Source of the DNA: Gammaproteobacteria bacterium
Lineage (GTDB): Bacteria > Pseudomonadota > Gammaproteobacteria > Steroidobacterales > Steroidobacteraceae
DNA length: 64,000 nucleotides
Assembly (NCBI GenBank): GCA_021323735.1
Contig: JAJPKM010000016.1
Location: forward strand, 42,934 to 106,933
Direction of reading: 5' to 3'
Under the pieces are notes generated by a model. It had not been told where the DNA came from, did not search any database, and saw only the letters and a list, made by a program, of their open reading frames with translations. The position numbers and the translations under genes were made by a program. This document shows, piece by piece, positions 39,222-48,330 of the stretch (the first letter of the stretch is position 1; each line of letters begins with the position of its first letter).

Positions 39222-40482
39222 TTTATCGTCGCTCGGCAGCCTGACCAAGGCTTCTAGGGCGCCGATCTACACCGCCTGCGCTTTGTTAGCTGCTTACACA
39301 TGTGTGCCATTAGGGGTCGCTGCGGTTCTGGACACTGACGGCTACTACGTAGAGCTAGCGGAAATCTCAGCTCTAGCTGCCATCGGTGTCTGGCTCGGCT
39401 CACATATCAGAATGTTCGACCCACTATTCCGCGGCGATATGCCACGCATCAAGGTACCGGCGGCGACACTCAACGGAGTCCTCTGGATTGTGTTCGTGTT
39501 GTTCGTTCTCGTCGCTTGGACGACGGCCGAACGCATCCCGCTGTTGGCCGCAATCGGTGGAGCGGATCCCGACGTCATTGCGGTTCTGCGCGAACAGTTC
39601 TTAAAGGGTCGAGAAGGATGGCAAGCATCATTTGTCTATATCAACGCCATTCTCTCAGGCGCGCTCATCCCTTACTCCATCGCGATGATGTTCCTGCATC
39701 GGATGCGCTTACGCTGGCTAGCATTTGCCTTTTTCCTTGTGTTTTGCGTCAGTTTCGTGGAAAAGGCCTTCTTTCTAAAAGCCACACTGCCACTGTTTTA
39801 TCTGGTGGCACAGCGGCGTATCCGGGTTCCTCTGAGCCCATCCGTGCTGGTGCTGGGGATGCTCAGCTTACTGATGGTAGTGACGGTCTTCTCGGGAGCA
39901 GGTGCCGGCGAGTCGGCGGCGGATGAGGCTTTCTTCTCGACGGGATACGCACCTCAAGGGCCGGTGGCCCATATCGTCTGGCGCTCCGTTGCGATTCCAG
40001 TGATTACGGCTGCGGATGCAGTGCGAGTGCTACACGAGAATTTTAACGGACAGCTCCTGTGGGGGAGAACCAGCAGCTTGATTGCGGGGTTGACCGGTAT
40101 GGACCACGTCGAATTCGAGCGCCAAGTATTCGCAGCTGAGTGGGGGCAGAGCGAGACCGGAACGGGTTCCTCGAACTCCGTCTACATTACCGAGGCCTAC
40201 GTAAACTTCGGTCTGCCGGGGATTGTGATCTTCTCATTGATCGTCGGATTGTTGATGCGCTTTTTCGCCACCTCCCGCGATGAGGCATTCCGGTCTTTGT
40301 GGCCTCTCTTCGCAATGGGTATCTTTACCTCCGGTTTGATCGGACTGCTATTTAGCAACGGCTTCCTAATGCTGTTTGCGCTGGGTTTATTTGTACGCTT
40401 CACGAATTTGTCGCATCCCCGCGAGGCGACCTTTGCAGACACTGCCACACCCGCAACTGCGCCCTTACCTCCAAAACCATGA
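39178..40482 (+). CDS. wzy: O-antigen polymerase-like membrane protein
   Basis: About 434 residues with 10-12 hydrophobic segments and a long periplasmic loop near residues 230-330 (GAGESAADEAFFSTGYAP to SNSVYITEAYVNFG). The EAYVNFGLPGIV stretch before the last helices is typical of Wzy-type polymerases, which join repeat units in the periplasm. Wzy proteins diverge so strongly that the name rests on topology and cluster position. ATG 39178 has AGAGAG upstream and is preferred to the longer frame; it overlaps the glycosyltransferase gene by 44 bases. Confidence 0.75.
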   Translation: MTIAHMRVTSLDQTNLSSLGSLTKASRAPIYTACALLAAYTCVPLGVAAVLDTDGYYVELAEISALAAIGVWLGSHIRMFDPLFRGDMPRIKVPAATLNGVLWIVFVLFVLVAWTTAERIPLLAAIGGADPDVIAVLREQFLKGREGWQASFVYINAILSGALIPYSIAMMFLHRMRLRWLAFAFFLVFCVSFVEKAFFLKATLPLFYLVAQRRIRVPLSPSVLVLGMLSLLMVVTVFSGAGAGESAADEAFFSTGYAPQGPVAHIVWRSVAIPVITAADAVRVLHENFNGQLLWGRTSSLIAGLTGMDHVEFERQVFAAEWGQSETGTGSSNSVYITEAYVNFGLPGIVIFSLIVGLLMRFFATSRDEAFRSLWPLFAMGIFTSGLIGLLFSNGFLMLFALGLFVRFTNLSHPREATFADTATPATAPLPPKP

Positions 40483-40510
40483 GTCCTCTCGATCTCTAAG
40501 GCTACCTCCT

Positions 40511-41644
40511 ATGGAAACAATTCTCATTACTGGCGGGGCCGGTTTCATCGGCTCAAATCTCGTACGCCACCTTAACCAGAAAGCCTTCCGTTTGCGCATC
40601 TTGGACACTCTAACTCCACAGATTCACGGAGCTATACCGCAAGGTTTAGATTGGTTGGGAGAGCGCAACACCGAGTTCATTAGGGGCTCGGTGACAGATC
40701 GACGCATTGTCGAAACCGCCTTAGACGGTGCTACCGCAGTGGTACACCTCGCTGCGGAGACCGGCACGGGCCAATCCATGTACGAGGTGGCGCGTTACAA
40801 TGAGGTAAATTCACAGGGCACGGCGGTCCTGCTGGACATTCTGGCAAACTCTAACACGCGCACGGTCAAGCGTATTGTGTTGACCTCGAGCCGCTCGGTA
40901 TATGGTGAAGGGGCTTACGTCTGCGACGCAGGGCACGGCCGCGTCTTCCCAGCCTCGCGGCCGGCGGAACAGCTGGCTCGCCACGAATGGGATCCCATTT
41001 GTCACTTATGCAAACAGCCTTTGCGCGCTGTGGCAACCGTAGAAACGGATCCCGCGCGACCAGCATCCATCTATGCGGCTACTAAATACGCTCAGGAGGA
41101 TTTGGTCCGCGTAGCTAGCGAGTCGTTGGGTATCAACTACGCGATCCTAAGGCTGCAAAACGTGTATGGAGAGGGGCAGTCACTCAAGAATCCGTACACC
41201 GGAATTCTCTCGATATTCTCTACGAAGGTGCGCCGTGGAGTACAACTCGGAGCGTTCGAAGACGGCCTCGAGACACGCGACTTTGTGCACGTGGACGATG
41301 TGGCGCGTTCTATACACCAGTGCCTGATTACATCACGTCAGATCAACCAGGTCATCAACGTAGGGAGCGGAATCGCAACCAACGTACTCGAAATCGCAAC
41401 ACGACTTACCGCCACACTAGGAAGTAGACCAAACATCAGGGTCACAGCGGAATACAGGCTCGGAGACATCCGCCACAATGTCGCCGACATCGATCGTCTG
41501 CGTACAATTTTGGAATATGAACCTCGCGTTGGACTGACCGAGGGTCTTGAGAGGTTTGCACAATGGGTGTTGACACAGCCACTGCCCGAGGATCTGCTCG
41601 ATAGGGCCAATGCTGAGCTGCGCGCCCGCAAACTGATGGGCTGA
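40511..41644 (+). CDS. NAD-dependent sugar epimerase with a CxxC insert, dTDP-rhamnose 4-epimerase-like
   Basis: A 377-residue extended short-chain dehydrogenase with LITGGAGFIGSNLV at the start, LTSSRSVYGEGAYVC (about 120) and the Tyr-x3-Lys in IYAATKYAQED (about 185). Between them lies an insert of about 40 residues with WDPICHLCKQPL, which I recall from dTDP-L-rhamnose 4-epimerases (dTDP-6-deoxy-L-talose formation). With rmlABDC in the window this is a reasonable role, but the exact sugar is inferred. ATG at 40511 follows CTACCTCCT with no good ribosome site; it gives the proper N-terminus. Confidence 0.82.
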   Translation: METILITGGAGFIGSNLVRHLNQKAFRLRILDTLTPQIHGAIPQGLDWLGERNTEFIRGSVTDRRIVETALDGATAVVHLAAETGTGQSMYEVARYNEVNSQGTAVLLDILANSNTRTVKRIVLTSSRSVYGEGAYVCDAGHGRVFPASRPAEQLARHEWDPICHLCKQPLRAVATVETDPARPASIYAATKYAQEDLVRVASESLGINYAILRLQNVYGEGQSLKNPYTGILSIFSTKVRRGVQLGAFEDGLETRDFVHVDDVARSIHQCLITSRQINQVINVGSGIATNVLEIATRLTATLGSRPNIRVTAEYRLGDIRHNVADIDRLRTILEYEPRVGLTEGLERFAQWVLTQPLPEDLLDRANAELRARKLMG

Positions 41645-41659
41645 GTACCACCTCGCGCC

Positions 41660-42220
41660 ATGTCCGAAACCTCTGAATTCAAGCTGCGGGAGTTCCTGCG
41701 AGCCGATCTGCGCCGCCAATGGCATTTTTTGCATCGCGAGTCTCCCCAGCCCTCTGCGGCACGCCTGTGGATAGGGATCGCATCGCCGCGCTTCGCGCCG
41801 GTTCTGCTGTGCCGGCTGGCGCACGGTCTCTACCTTGCGCACCTGGGGCCCCTGGCGAAGGCCACCTCGCTGCTGAACTTCTTCTTCTTCGGCATCGAGA
41901 TCGCCGTGCGCTGCCCAATAGGACCCGGCTTGTTTCTGCCCCATACGCAGGGCACGGTAATCGGAGCATGGCGTGTCGGAGCCAACGCGACCATCTTTCA
42001 AGGAGTCACCTTGGGCGCCCGTGAAGTCGACTTCTCTTACACCGAGCAGTCCCGTCCCACTCTTGGCGACGGCGTGACTGTCGGTTCCGGCGCCAAAGTA
42101 CTGGGCGCATTACACATCGGCGACGGCGCACGAATCGGCGCCAATTCGGTGGTGTTGCAGTCGATCGCCGCAAACATGCTTGCGGTGGGCGCGCCCGCGC
42201 GGGTGGTCCAATCGCAATGA
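41660..42220 (+). CDS. Serine-acetyltransferase-like hexapeptide acyltransferase
   Basis: A 186-residue beta-helix acetyltransferase with a CysE-like helical N-terminal part (LREFLRADLRRQW), the conserved PHTQGTVIG for acetyl-CoA/His catalysis (about 95), and coils ending VGAPARVVQ. CysE itself makes O-acetylserine, but short CysE-like proteins in polysaccharide loci usually O-acetylate a sugar, and I favour that here. Its stop overlaps the next start (ATGA). Confidence 0.8.
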   Translation: MSETSEFKLREFLRADLRRQWHFLHRESPQPSAARLWIGIASPRFAPVLLCRLAHGLYLAHLGPLAKATSLLNFFFFGIEIAVRCPIGPGLFLPHTQGTVIGAWRVGANATIFQGVTLGAREVDFSYTEQSRPTLGDGVTVGSGAKVLGALHIGDGARIGANSVVLQSIAANMLAVGAPARVVQSQ

Positions 42221-43236
42221 GACGTCTCGACGGCAAGCGCTGCTTGTTGATTGCACCGCGGTTCTTCGGCTACGAACGCGATATCCGTGCCGAGATCGAG
42301 CGTCGCGGCGCCATTGTCGACTGGTTGCCGGACCGACCCTTCGATACACCGGCAATGACTGCGTTGACGAAACTCAAGCCGCAATGGGTGTCACCGGCGG
42401 CTGATCGGCTCTACGAGCGATTGCTGAACCAGATGGGCGCCACCCACTACGACATCATTCTTGTCGTCAACGGACAAACGCTCTCATCGCAGTGGCTGCA
42501 GCGCCTGCGCACTCAATTTCCCACTGCCAGGACCGTGCTTTACATGTGGGACTCTATAGAAAACCGCCGCGGCGCGGTCAAGAATCTACCTCAATTCGAT
42601 GCGCTGTTCACCTTTGATCCGCTCAACTCACGCCAGTTCGGCATGCGTTTGCGTCCGCTGTTCTTTGTGAAAGGCTTTGAGCGCGTTCCAACTCTTGATT
42701 TCGACTACCACCTGAGCTTCATCGGCACGGCGCATACGGATCGTTATGCGGTGATCGATCGGCTGCGGCGGCATCTGGCGTCGGAAGTACGGGCCTACTG
42801 GTACCTGTACTTGCAGGCTCCTTGGGTCTATCACGCCTATCGCTTCGCCAAGCCTGCCATGCGCCGAGCACGCCCCAATGAGTTTCAATTCGTGCCCCTC
42901 GATAAGTCTAAGCTGCAAGACGTATTCGCACGCTCCCGCGCCATTGTAGATATCGAACACCCACGACAACGCGGCCTCACTATGCGCACCTTCGAAACCA
43001 TGGGGTCGTTCAAGAAGCTTATTACCACCAATACCCAAGTGCGTGAGTACGATTTCTACAGGAAAGAGAACATCTGCGTGATCGACCGATCGGCACCACG
43101 CCTGCCCGCACATTTTCTCGAATCTCCCTTCGTACCACTAGCTGGCGAGATCTATCGCCGCTACAGCATTGAAGGGTGGCTCGACGAAGTGCTGCAACTC
43201 CAGGCGCCCGAGGATGTTCTGGTATCGTCGTCATGA
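42217..43236 (+). CDS. CgeB-like glycosyltransferase, putative
   Basis: A 339-residue protein that resembles the CgeB/Eps11J-type group of predicted glycosyltransferases. It has LLIAPRFFGYERDIR at the start, VLYMWDSIENR (about 110) and DALFTFDPLNS (about 130), and in the C-terminal half VDIEHPRQRGLTMRTFETM (about 250), which fits a sugar-nucleotide site with a Glu. No membrane segment. Donor and acceptor are unknown. It overlaps both neighbours by four bases, as part of one transcript. Confidence 0.7.
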   Translation: MRRLDGKRCLLIAPRFFGYERDIRAEIERRGAIVDWLPDRPFDTPAMTALTKLKPQWVSPAADRLYERLLNQMGATHYDIILVVNGQTLSSQWLQRLRTQFPTARTVLYMWDSIENRRGAVKNLPQFDALFTFDPLNSRQFGMRLRPLFFVKGFERVPTLDFDYHLSFIGTAHTDRYAVIDRLRRHLASEVRAYWYLYLQAPWVYHAYRFAKPAMRRARPNEFQFVPLDKSKLQDVFARSRAIVDIEHPRQRGLTMRTFETMGSFKKLITTNTQVREYDFYRKENICVIDRSAPRLPAHFLESPFVPLAGEIYRRYSIEGWLDEVLQLQAPEDVLVSSS

Positions 43237-44210
43237 GGGGTCTCAGGGTGGCCGTTACCGGAGCGTCAGGATTCATCGGGCGCCACCTCGTGGATCGGCT
43301 GGTTTCAGCCGGCGCATCGGTTGTTGCATTGTCGCGGCATGGAACCGGTAGGGCGGACGTCGATGATAGACCCACAGACTACACGGATGACGCTGCGCTG
43401 CGAAGATCCCTCGAAGGAATCGACGTTGTAGTCCATCTCGCTGCTCGTGCACATGAGCTGGGCGAGGTAGACAACAGCCCTGAAGCGGAGGGCGTATATC
43501 GGATGGCGAACGTCGAATCTACAATCGCCCTCGCCAAAGCTGCGCGACTCAGCAACGTGTGCCGCTTTATTTTCATGAGCTCCATCGGGGTAAACGGCAA
43601 TGCAACTTGCGGCAAGCCCTTTAGTGTTTCAGACGAACCCCATCCGATAGAGCCTTACGCGAAGAGCAAATGGCTCGCGGAACAGGCGGTCGCGCGAACA
43701 CTAGCGACCGGGCCCACTGATTTCGTTATCTTGCGGCCACCGCTGGTTTATGGACACGATTGTCGCGGAAATTTCGCGAGGCTGCTGCATCTGGCGGCAC
43801 GGGCCCCGGTCCTGCCGCTAGGAGCCGTGACAGCCCCACGAACCTTGATCGGTATCGACAATCTAGTCAGCGCCATTGTGACCGCGGCATCCAGCTCGGC
43901 GGTTTCTCGTAGGACGTTTCTTGTGACCGATTCCCGCGACACCAACTTGAGTGAGATCATGCGAGCGCTCGCGCGCGGCTGTGGGCGCCCCACATACTTG
44001 GTAGTCGCGATCCCCAGCAACCTACTGGCATTTACGGCCAAGTTGGCCGGTAAAACCGCAACTTGGGACAAGTTGGCAGCTTCCCTACAAGTCGATGGCA
44101 GCGAGTTCTGTCGCGTCACCGGATGGCGCGCCGCTATCGATCCCGACAACGGCCTCTTCGATGCGGCCAGACAGTTTGCAATTGGGCGAAAACTGCCCAA
44201 TCCTCAATGA
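43233..44210 (+). CDS. WbpV-type NAD-dependent sugar epimerase/reductase
   Basis: A 325-residue short-chain dehydrogenase with AVTGASGFIGRHLV, VVHLAARAHE (about 67), FMSSIGVNG (about 115) and the Tyr-x3-Lys in EPYAKSKWLAEQ (about 145). It looks like WbpV of Pseudomonas, which is taken to reduce UDP-4-keto-6-deoxy-GlcNAc to UDP-QuiNAc/FucNAc. That would complete the WbpM-WbpV-WbpL initiation set seen here. ATG at 43233 lies in ATGA, overlapping the previous stop. Its stop abuts the convergent wzz stop with no gap (TGATCA). Confidence 0.85.
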   Translation: MRGLRVAVTGASGFIGRHLVDRLVSAGASVVALSRHGTGRADVDDRPTDYTDDAALRRSLEGIDVVVHLAARAHELGEVDNSPEAEGVYRMANVESTIALAKAARLSNVCRFIFMSSIGVNGNATCGKPFSVSDEPHPIEPYAKSKWLAEQAVARTLATGPTDFVILRPPLVYGHDCRGNFARLLHLAARAPVLPLGAVTAPRTLIGIDNLVSAIVTAASSSAVSRRTFLVTDSRDTNLSEIMRALARGCGRPTYLVVAIPSNLLAFTAKLAGKTATWDKLAASLQVDGSEFCRVTGWRAAIDPDNGLFDAARQFAIGRKLPNPQ

Positions 44211-45125
44211 TCATTTTGAATTGCTAGGAACGGACAATCGCGGGCGAAGGCTCCCAGCTATGAAGTTCCATAGAGCCGCCAAGACAAAGCCGGCGATGGC
44301 GCCGCCAACTATCAGCTGAACCCGTTGAGGACCAACGCGGTCGTCTGAATCGGGCGGCATGGCTCGATCGACGACCCGAAATGCGTATTCCTGAGTGACA
44401 TTGGCGAGCATACGCTGCTTAAGCTCTGACTCGATCAGTCGCCCAATCGCGTCGCGGGCCACCACTTCAGTCGTTGACTGCAGCTCATGGTTGAGGAACC
44501 CGACTGCAAGATCTTCTCTTCGCAACGCCCTCGCCCTCATTTCCTCATTCAGCCGGCGGGTAAGGTCGTTTGCCCAATCTGCGGCCTCGTTTCGATCCTT
44601 CCAGATCACGCGAAGTGATATCAAGCCAGTCTTCTTATCCTGCGTGACTTCGCGAATTTTTTTGTCAAAATACTTGTTCGCCTTTGCCAAAGTCGGTTGT
44701 CCCTCAATCGACGCTTTCCATTGTTTCCGTTCCGCATCCCATTTCCCGGCAAACAGCTCTGGCATCAGTTGCCGGTCGGAAATGAACGCTTCAGTGAATT
44801 GTCGGGAGCGCAAAATCGCCAGCGCCTCCTCCGTGGCGGAACCACGAGAATTGAGATTGAGACCGACTACCGACGCCAGCCCCCCCAACTGACCGACGGC
44901 ACTGGCGCCTAACGACTCGCCGACTCGCTCGGTATTGGCCGGCACCAGGACCACAGTCGCCTCATAGGTAGGCGCAATCAGGAACGCAGCTGTAGTGGCC
45001 GCGGCCGTGAACAATAGAACCGTACCGATGACCCACCAACGGCGCGCCATGACGACATCGATAAATTCCCGCACGCTCAAATCGGGTGTTGCGGGTTGTT
45101 CAAGTTGCGAGGCAGTGTTATTCAT
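44211..45125 (-). CDS. wzz: Wzz/chain-length determinant protein
   Basis: A 304-residue inner-membrane protein with two transmembrane helices, one near residue 32-55 (WWVIGTVLLFTAAATTAAFL) and one near 270-292 (VQLIVGGAIAGFVLAALWNF), and a periplasmic coiled region between. This is the Wzz/PCP-1 layout, which sets the number of O-antigen repeats added by Wzy. No tyrosine kinase domain follows the second helix, unlike PCP-2a (Wzc) proteins. It lies 90 bases after the SLBB export gene. Confidence 0.88.
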   Translation of the reverse strand: MNNTASQLEQPATPDLSVREFIDVVMARRWWVIGTVLLFTAAATTAAFLIAPTYEATVVLVPANTERVGESLGASAVGQLGGLASVVGLNLNSRGSATEEALAILRSRQFTEAFISDRQLMPELFAGKWDAERKQWKASIEGQPTLAKANKYFDKKIREVTQDKKTGLISLRVIWKDRNEAADWANDLTRRLNEEMRARALRREDLAVGFLNHELQSTTEVVARDAIGRLIESELKQRMLANVTQEYAFRVVDRAMPPDSDDRVGPQRVQLIVGGAIAGFVLAALWNFIAGSLRPRLSVPSNSK

Positions 45126-45215
45126 AACGCAAGTTGATGTTTGTCTTGCTCCAAGTATCCGGGCGCTGAAGTGTCACCCCTTCTAATAGCGCGACTAGCT
45201 GGATTTCGACTCAAT

Positions 45216-48200
45216 TTAAGGCGACACGCTATGAATTGCCAAAATCGCGATCGCCAAGTTATAGACGATGGTCGTGATCGAGGTCCATAGCGGCAACGGT
45301 GCAACTCTCTCGGTATCGAGCGGTACCACGATAGTATCGCCGGGACGTAGTTCCGCCGACCGCGAGCGTCTAAACCATCCGGTGCGCCCCCCTGCCACCA
45401 CATCGCCGTTGGCGCGGACAATATAGATTCTCTTTCGGTCTGCCCTCTGAGTGATTCCACCACTCTTGGCTAGGTAGTCGTCTCTTGACAAACCCGTGCG
45501 ATAAATATGTGACGTGGGATTTTGGACTTCGCCCAAAACGGTGATGTCTTGCGTCCACTTCGGTATGAAGAGTTGATCGCCGTTTTGCAAAAGTACATCG
45601 CCTATCCCGCCGGGAGGGCCTTTGATGACGTGGTGCAAGTCAACCACCAATCTGCCGACCGGCTTCGTGTTGCGTAGCTGCTGAATCAACTGCTGGCCAA
45701 TTGCCAGCGCCTGTGCCGAATTCCCTCCGCCGCTCCCATTTGTAGCAGCACTGGTACTGACAGCTTCGAGCGAGAGAGCCGCCAGATCGCTTTGCAGACG
45801 ATTGCTCAAGGCATCCAATTGCTCCGCTTCGCGCTGCTTGAGCTCCTGGCGCACAAATATCGCGCCTTCATCGAAGGCGGTGTCGGTGAGCCCGCCCGCG
45901 CGCCGCAGTGCTGCCGAAAGCGTCTCTCCTTGGTGAATAGGATACGTACCAGGATGCCGGATCTCGCCGACTAGCTCGATCGTTCCAAGCGAGTCCCACC
46001 TGGGTGTCTTCTTGATCAATAAGGCATCGTAGGGCTTGAGTTGTAGATCAGCACCGGGTTCGTTATGGCTGATCGCCGAGAGATTGATGTTAATCAGCAC
46101 AGTCTGCCGCTCTTTGCCATCAATCACTTCGGATCGCGTCAACTCGGCTTCGCCCGTGTAAGCCCCGCGCTCCAACATACCTCCCGCCCGAATCAAGTCA
46201 CTGACATGCATCGAAGGCTCCAGCGGGTAAGACCCCGGTACCTTGACTTCGCCGGAGATGTTGACGAACTGAGGGGGGTTGGTCGCCGACGCCTGCCGAA
46301 AAAGGTCATCCAGGATCGGCCATACCACTCTAGTACGGTTGGCAGTCAGGTCGAGCACGATGATCCTATCGCGCGCGCGCAGTAGCGGATCGGCCTCTGA
46401 TCCGCGCGCGCTGAGCGCACGTTCGAGATCCGCCGAAATCACCTCGACCCTGTTCTCGGGAGGTACTTCCCGGCGAATCACTATATAGTGCCTGTCCGCT
46501 TCCGGTCGCAATTCATCGAAACTGCCCAAAATATCGGTGAGCCTTAAGCCTGATTTGTATTGAAACGCGCCGGGCCGAAATACATCACCGGAAAGCTCTA
46601 CGGAGTTTTCAAGCGTTGGACGGATCGCGGGGATCCGTAGCTTGTCGCCGTTCATGATCTCCGTGTTGCGCCCGGCCGCATCCAAATCGATGTTCCGCAT
46701 TTCTCGCAAACGCGAAGGCTCTATACGCTCGAGTTGGGCGAGCTTCCCATCCGCATCGGGCGAAAGCCCCCCTGAGAGGTCTATCAACTGGTCTGCTGTT
46801 TTCTCCTTTTTCAGCTCGTAGACCGCCGGGCGTCGAACCGCTCCGTATACAGTGGCCGTGACACCGATGGGCGGGATGAAAATGACATCGCCGGGCATGA
46901 GTTGCCGATCGGCACTCGTATCCCCGTGCAACAACAGATCGTAGAGATCGAGCACCGAAACCAAACGGCCGTTTCGCTTCAGCTCAATATTGCGCAGCGA
47001 GCCTATGGGTTTTACGCCACCGCTCACGAACAAGGCATTCGTCATGGTGGATAGTCCACTGACGGTGTATGAGCCCGGCTTTTCAGCTTCGCCCAAGACG
47101 AAGACCCGTATGGATCGTAGATCACCCATGGTCACGCTGATTTGCGTACCGATCAACTGCTTGGCGACTCTATGCTCCAGCGCCGCCCGCGCCGCATCGA
47201 ATCCCATGCCACTTACGGAAATGGGGCCGAGCTTTGGAAACTTGATCACACCATCGCGACCCACAGTCAATGAGTAGGACCCCGTCTCATTGCCATACAG
47301 CTGAACATTGAAGGTGTCGCCGGGGCCGATGACGTAGTCGATCGGTACTTGTATGTCCTTGACGGGCGCGAAGGTACTCGGAGCACCTTGGAATAGGTCA
47401 TAACCGAAAGGCTTGGCGCCCTCATCGTTGATGGGCTCCAACCTCAACAGCGTCAATTTGACGGTGTAGTCGCGCAAATCAGGGTCGGCACTCAGGCGTC
47501 TGGTGGCTTCGTCCGCCGTGAGTCCAGCCAGAGGAATAGCGGGGAATCCTGGAATTTCCAAGACCCCGAAGCGATTCAGCTTGTAAGGATTGCTTCTTAG
47601 GATTCGATCTCTAACGATCTTCGATCGATTCATCGCCTCCGGGTCTTTAGGCTTGCCTTTGAACTCGATGCGGCCAAAATCGGTACCCGTGCTTTTGCCG
47701 GCGTTCGCCCGGCCTTGTAAATCGACTTCGCCGACTTGATTGCCGTCCGCGGCGGCGCCTACAGCGCCAGCGGCACCGCCGGCACCGCCGGCACCAGCGG
47801 CACCCGGAGGCGGGAAGACACTTTTGGTGCCCCCGGCCGGGACAATCACATTGTTATTGGTCCCGACAAGCTCTACCGGCGTCAGGTCGATCAAAACCAT
47901 GTCGCCTGCCCGCAACTCCGGATCTTCATCCGATTTGCGCAGCGTACGCCCGTCAGCTGTCTTCCCCTTCTTGTCTTGTTCGCCCAAACGGTCGTCTTTC
48001 TTCTCGATCGTCTCCGGTGCGTTGAACTTGGAATCGCCTTTTTTGTTCGCTCCATCGCCACCCAAAACGCCCTGCAGTAGCGACTGCTGCTGCTCTGGCG
48101 TCAGGTTTTTCAAGGCATTCAATTGGTCCTGGTTGGGGGCCTGTGCAGCCGCAACAGTCCCGATCACCAGAAAGATTGTCGCAATGCGCAAGCAACTGGC

Positions 48201-48233
48201 CAGCCTTCTGTAGGCGGCGAAAATAGCGCTCAT
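45216..48233 (-). CDS. Large SLBB-domain polysaccharide export protein
   Basis: At 1005 residues this is far larger than Wza (about 380). It has a signal peptide (about 1-30, without lipobox Cys), a charged and Gly/Ala-rich linker (about 55-170), a Poly_export domain starting IDYVIGPGDTFNVQLYG (about 298), and then repeated SLBB units (for example VFVLGEAEKPGSYTV, VELSGDVFRPGAFQY, VNISGEVKVPGSYPL, IELVGEIRHPGTYPI, ITVLGEVQNPTSHIY). A hydrophobic C-terminal helix follows. It probably forms a periplasm-spanning/outer-membrane export channel, comparable to large SLBB proteins in Vibrio and Xanthomonads. Located between rmlB and wzz. Confidence 0.88.
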   Translation of the reverse strand: MSAIFAAYRRLASCLRIATIFLVIGTVAAAQAPNQDQLNALKNLTPEQQQSLLQGVLGGDGANKKGDSKFNAPETIEKKDDRLGEQDKKGKTADGRTLRKSDEDPELRAGDMVLIDLTPVELVGTNNNVIVPAGGTKSVFPPPGAAGAGGAGGAAGAVGAAADGNQVGEVDLQGRANAGKSTGTDFGRIEFKGKPKDPEAMNRSKIVRDRILRSNPYKLNRFGVLEIPGFPAIPLAGLTADEATRRLSADPDLRDYTVKLTLLRLEPINDEGAKPFGYDLFQGAPSTFAPVKDIQVPIDYVIGPGDTFNVQLYGNETGSYSLTVGRDGVIKFPKLGPISVSGMGFDAARAALEHRVAKQLIGTQISVTMGDLRSIRVFVLGEAEKPGSYTVSGLSTMTNALFVSGGVKPIGSLRNIELKRNGRLVSVLDLYDLLLHGDTSADRQLMPGDVIFIPPIGVTATVYGAVRRPAVYELKKEKTADQLIDLSGGLSPDADGKLAQLERIEPSRLREMRNIDLDAAGRNTEIMNGDKLRIPAIRPTLENSVELSGDVFRPGAFQYKSGLRLTDILGSFDELRPEADRHYIVIRREVPPENRVEVISADLERALSARGSEADPLLRARDRIIVLDLTANRTRVVWPILDDLFRQASATNPPQFVNISGEVKVPGSYPLEPSMHVSDLIRAGGMLERGAYTGEAELTRSEVIDGKERQTVLININLSAISHNEPGADLQLKPYDALLIKKTPRWDSLGTIELVGEIRHPGTYPIHQGETLSAALRRAGGLTDTAFDEGAIFVRQELKQREAEQLDALSNRLQSDLAALSLEAVSTSAATNGSGGGNSAQALAIGQQLIQQLRNTKPVGRLVVDLHHVIKGPPGGIGDVLLQNGDQLFIPKWTQDITVLGEVQNPTSHIYRTGLSRDDYLAKSGGITQRADRKRIYIVRANGDVVAGGRTGWFRRSRSAELRPGDTIVVPLDTERVAPLPLWTSITTIVYNLAIAILAIHSVSP

Positions 48234-48330
48234 CGTTGTTTAGGAACCTTATCTTGAGTAATAAGCACTGCGTGCCGTTGGGGCGAAATTGTATACTAAA
48301 GCGCCATGCTGGCCCGGTCTATTCAGGTCT

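Noticed and set aside
41660..42220. Housekeeping serine acetyltransferase (cysE)
   Set aside because: It is short, lacks most of the CysE N-terminal helical domain, and is coupled to O-antigen genes, so a sugar acetyltransferase is more likely.
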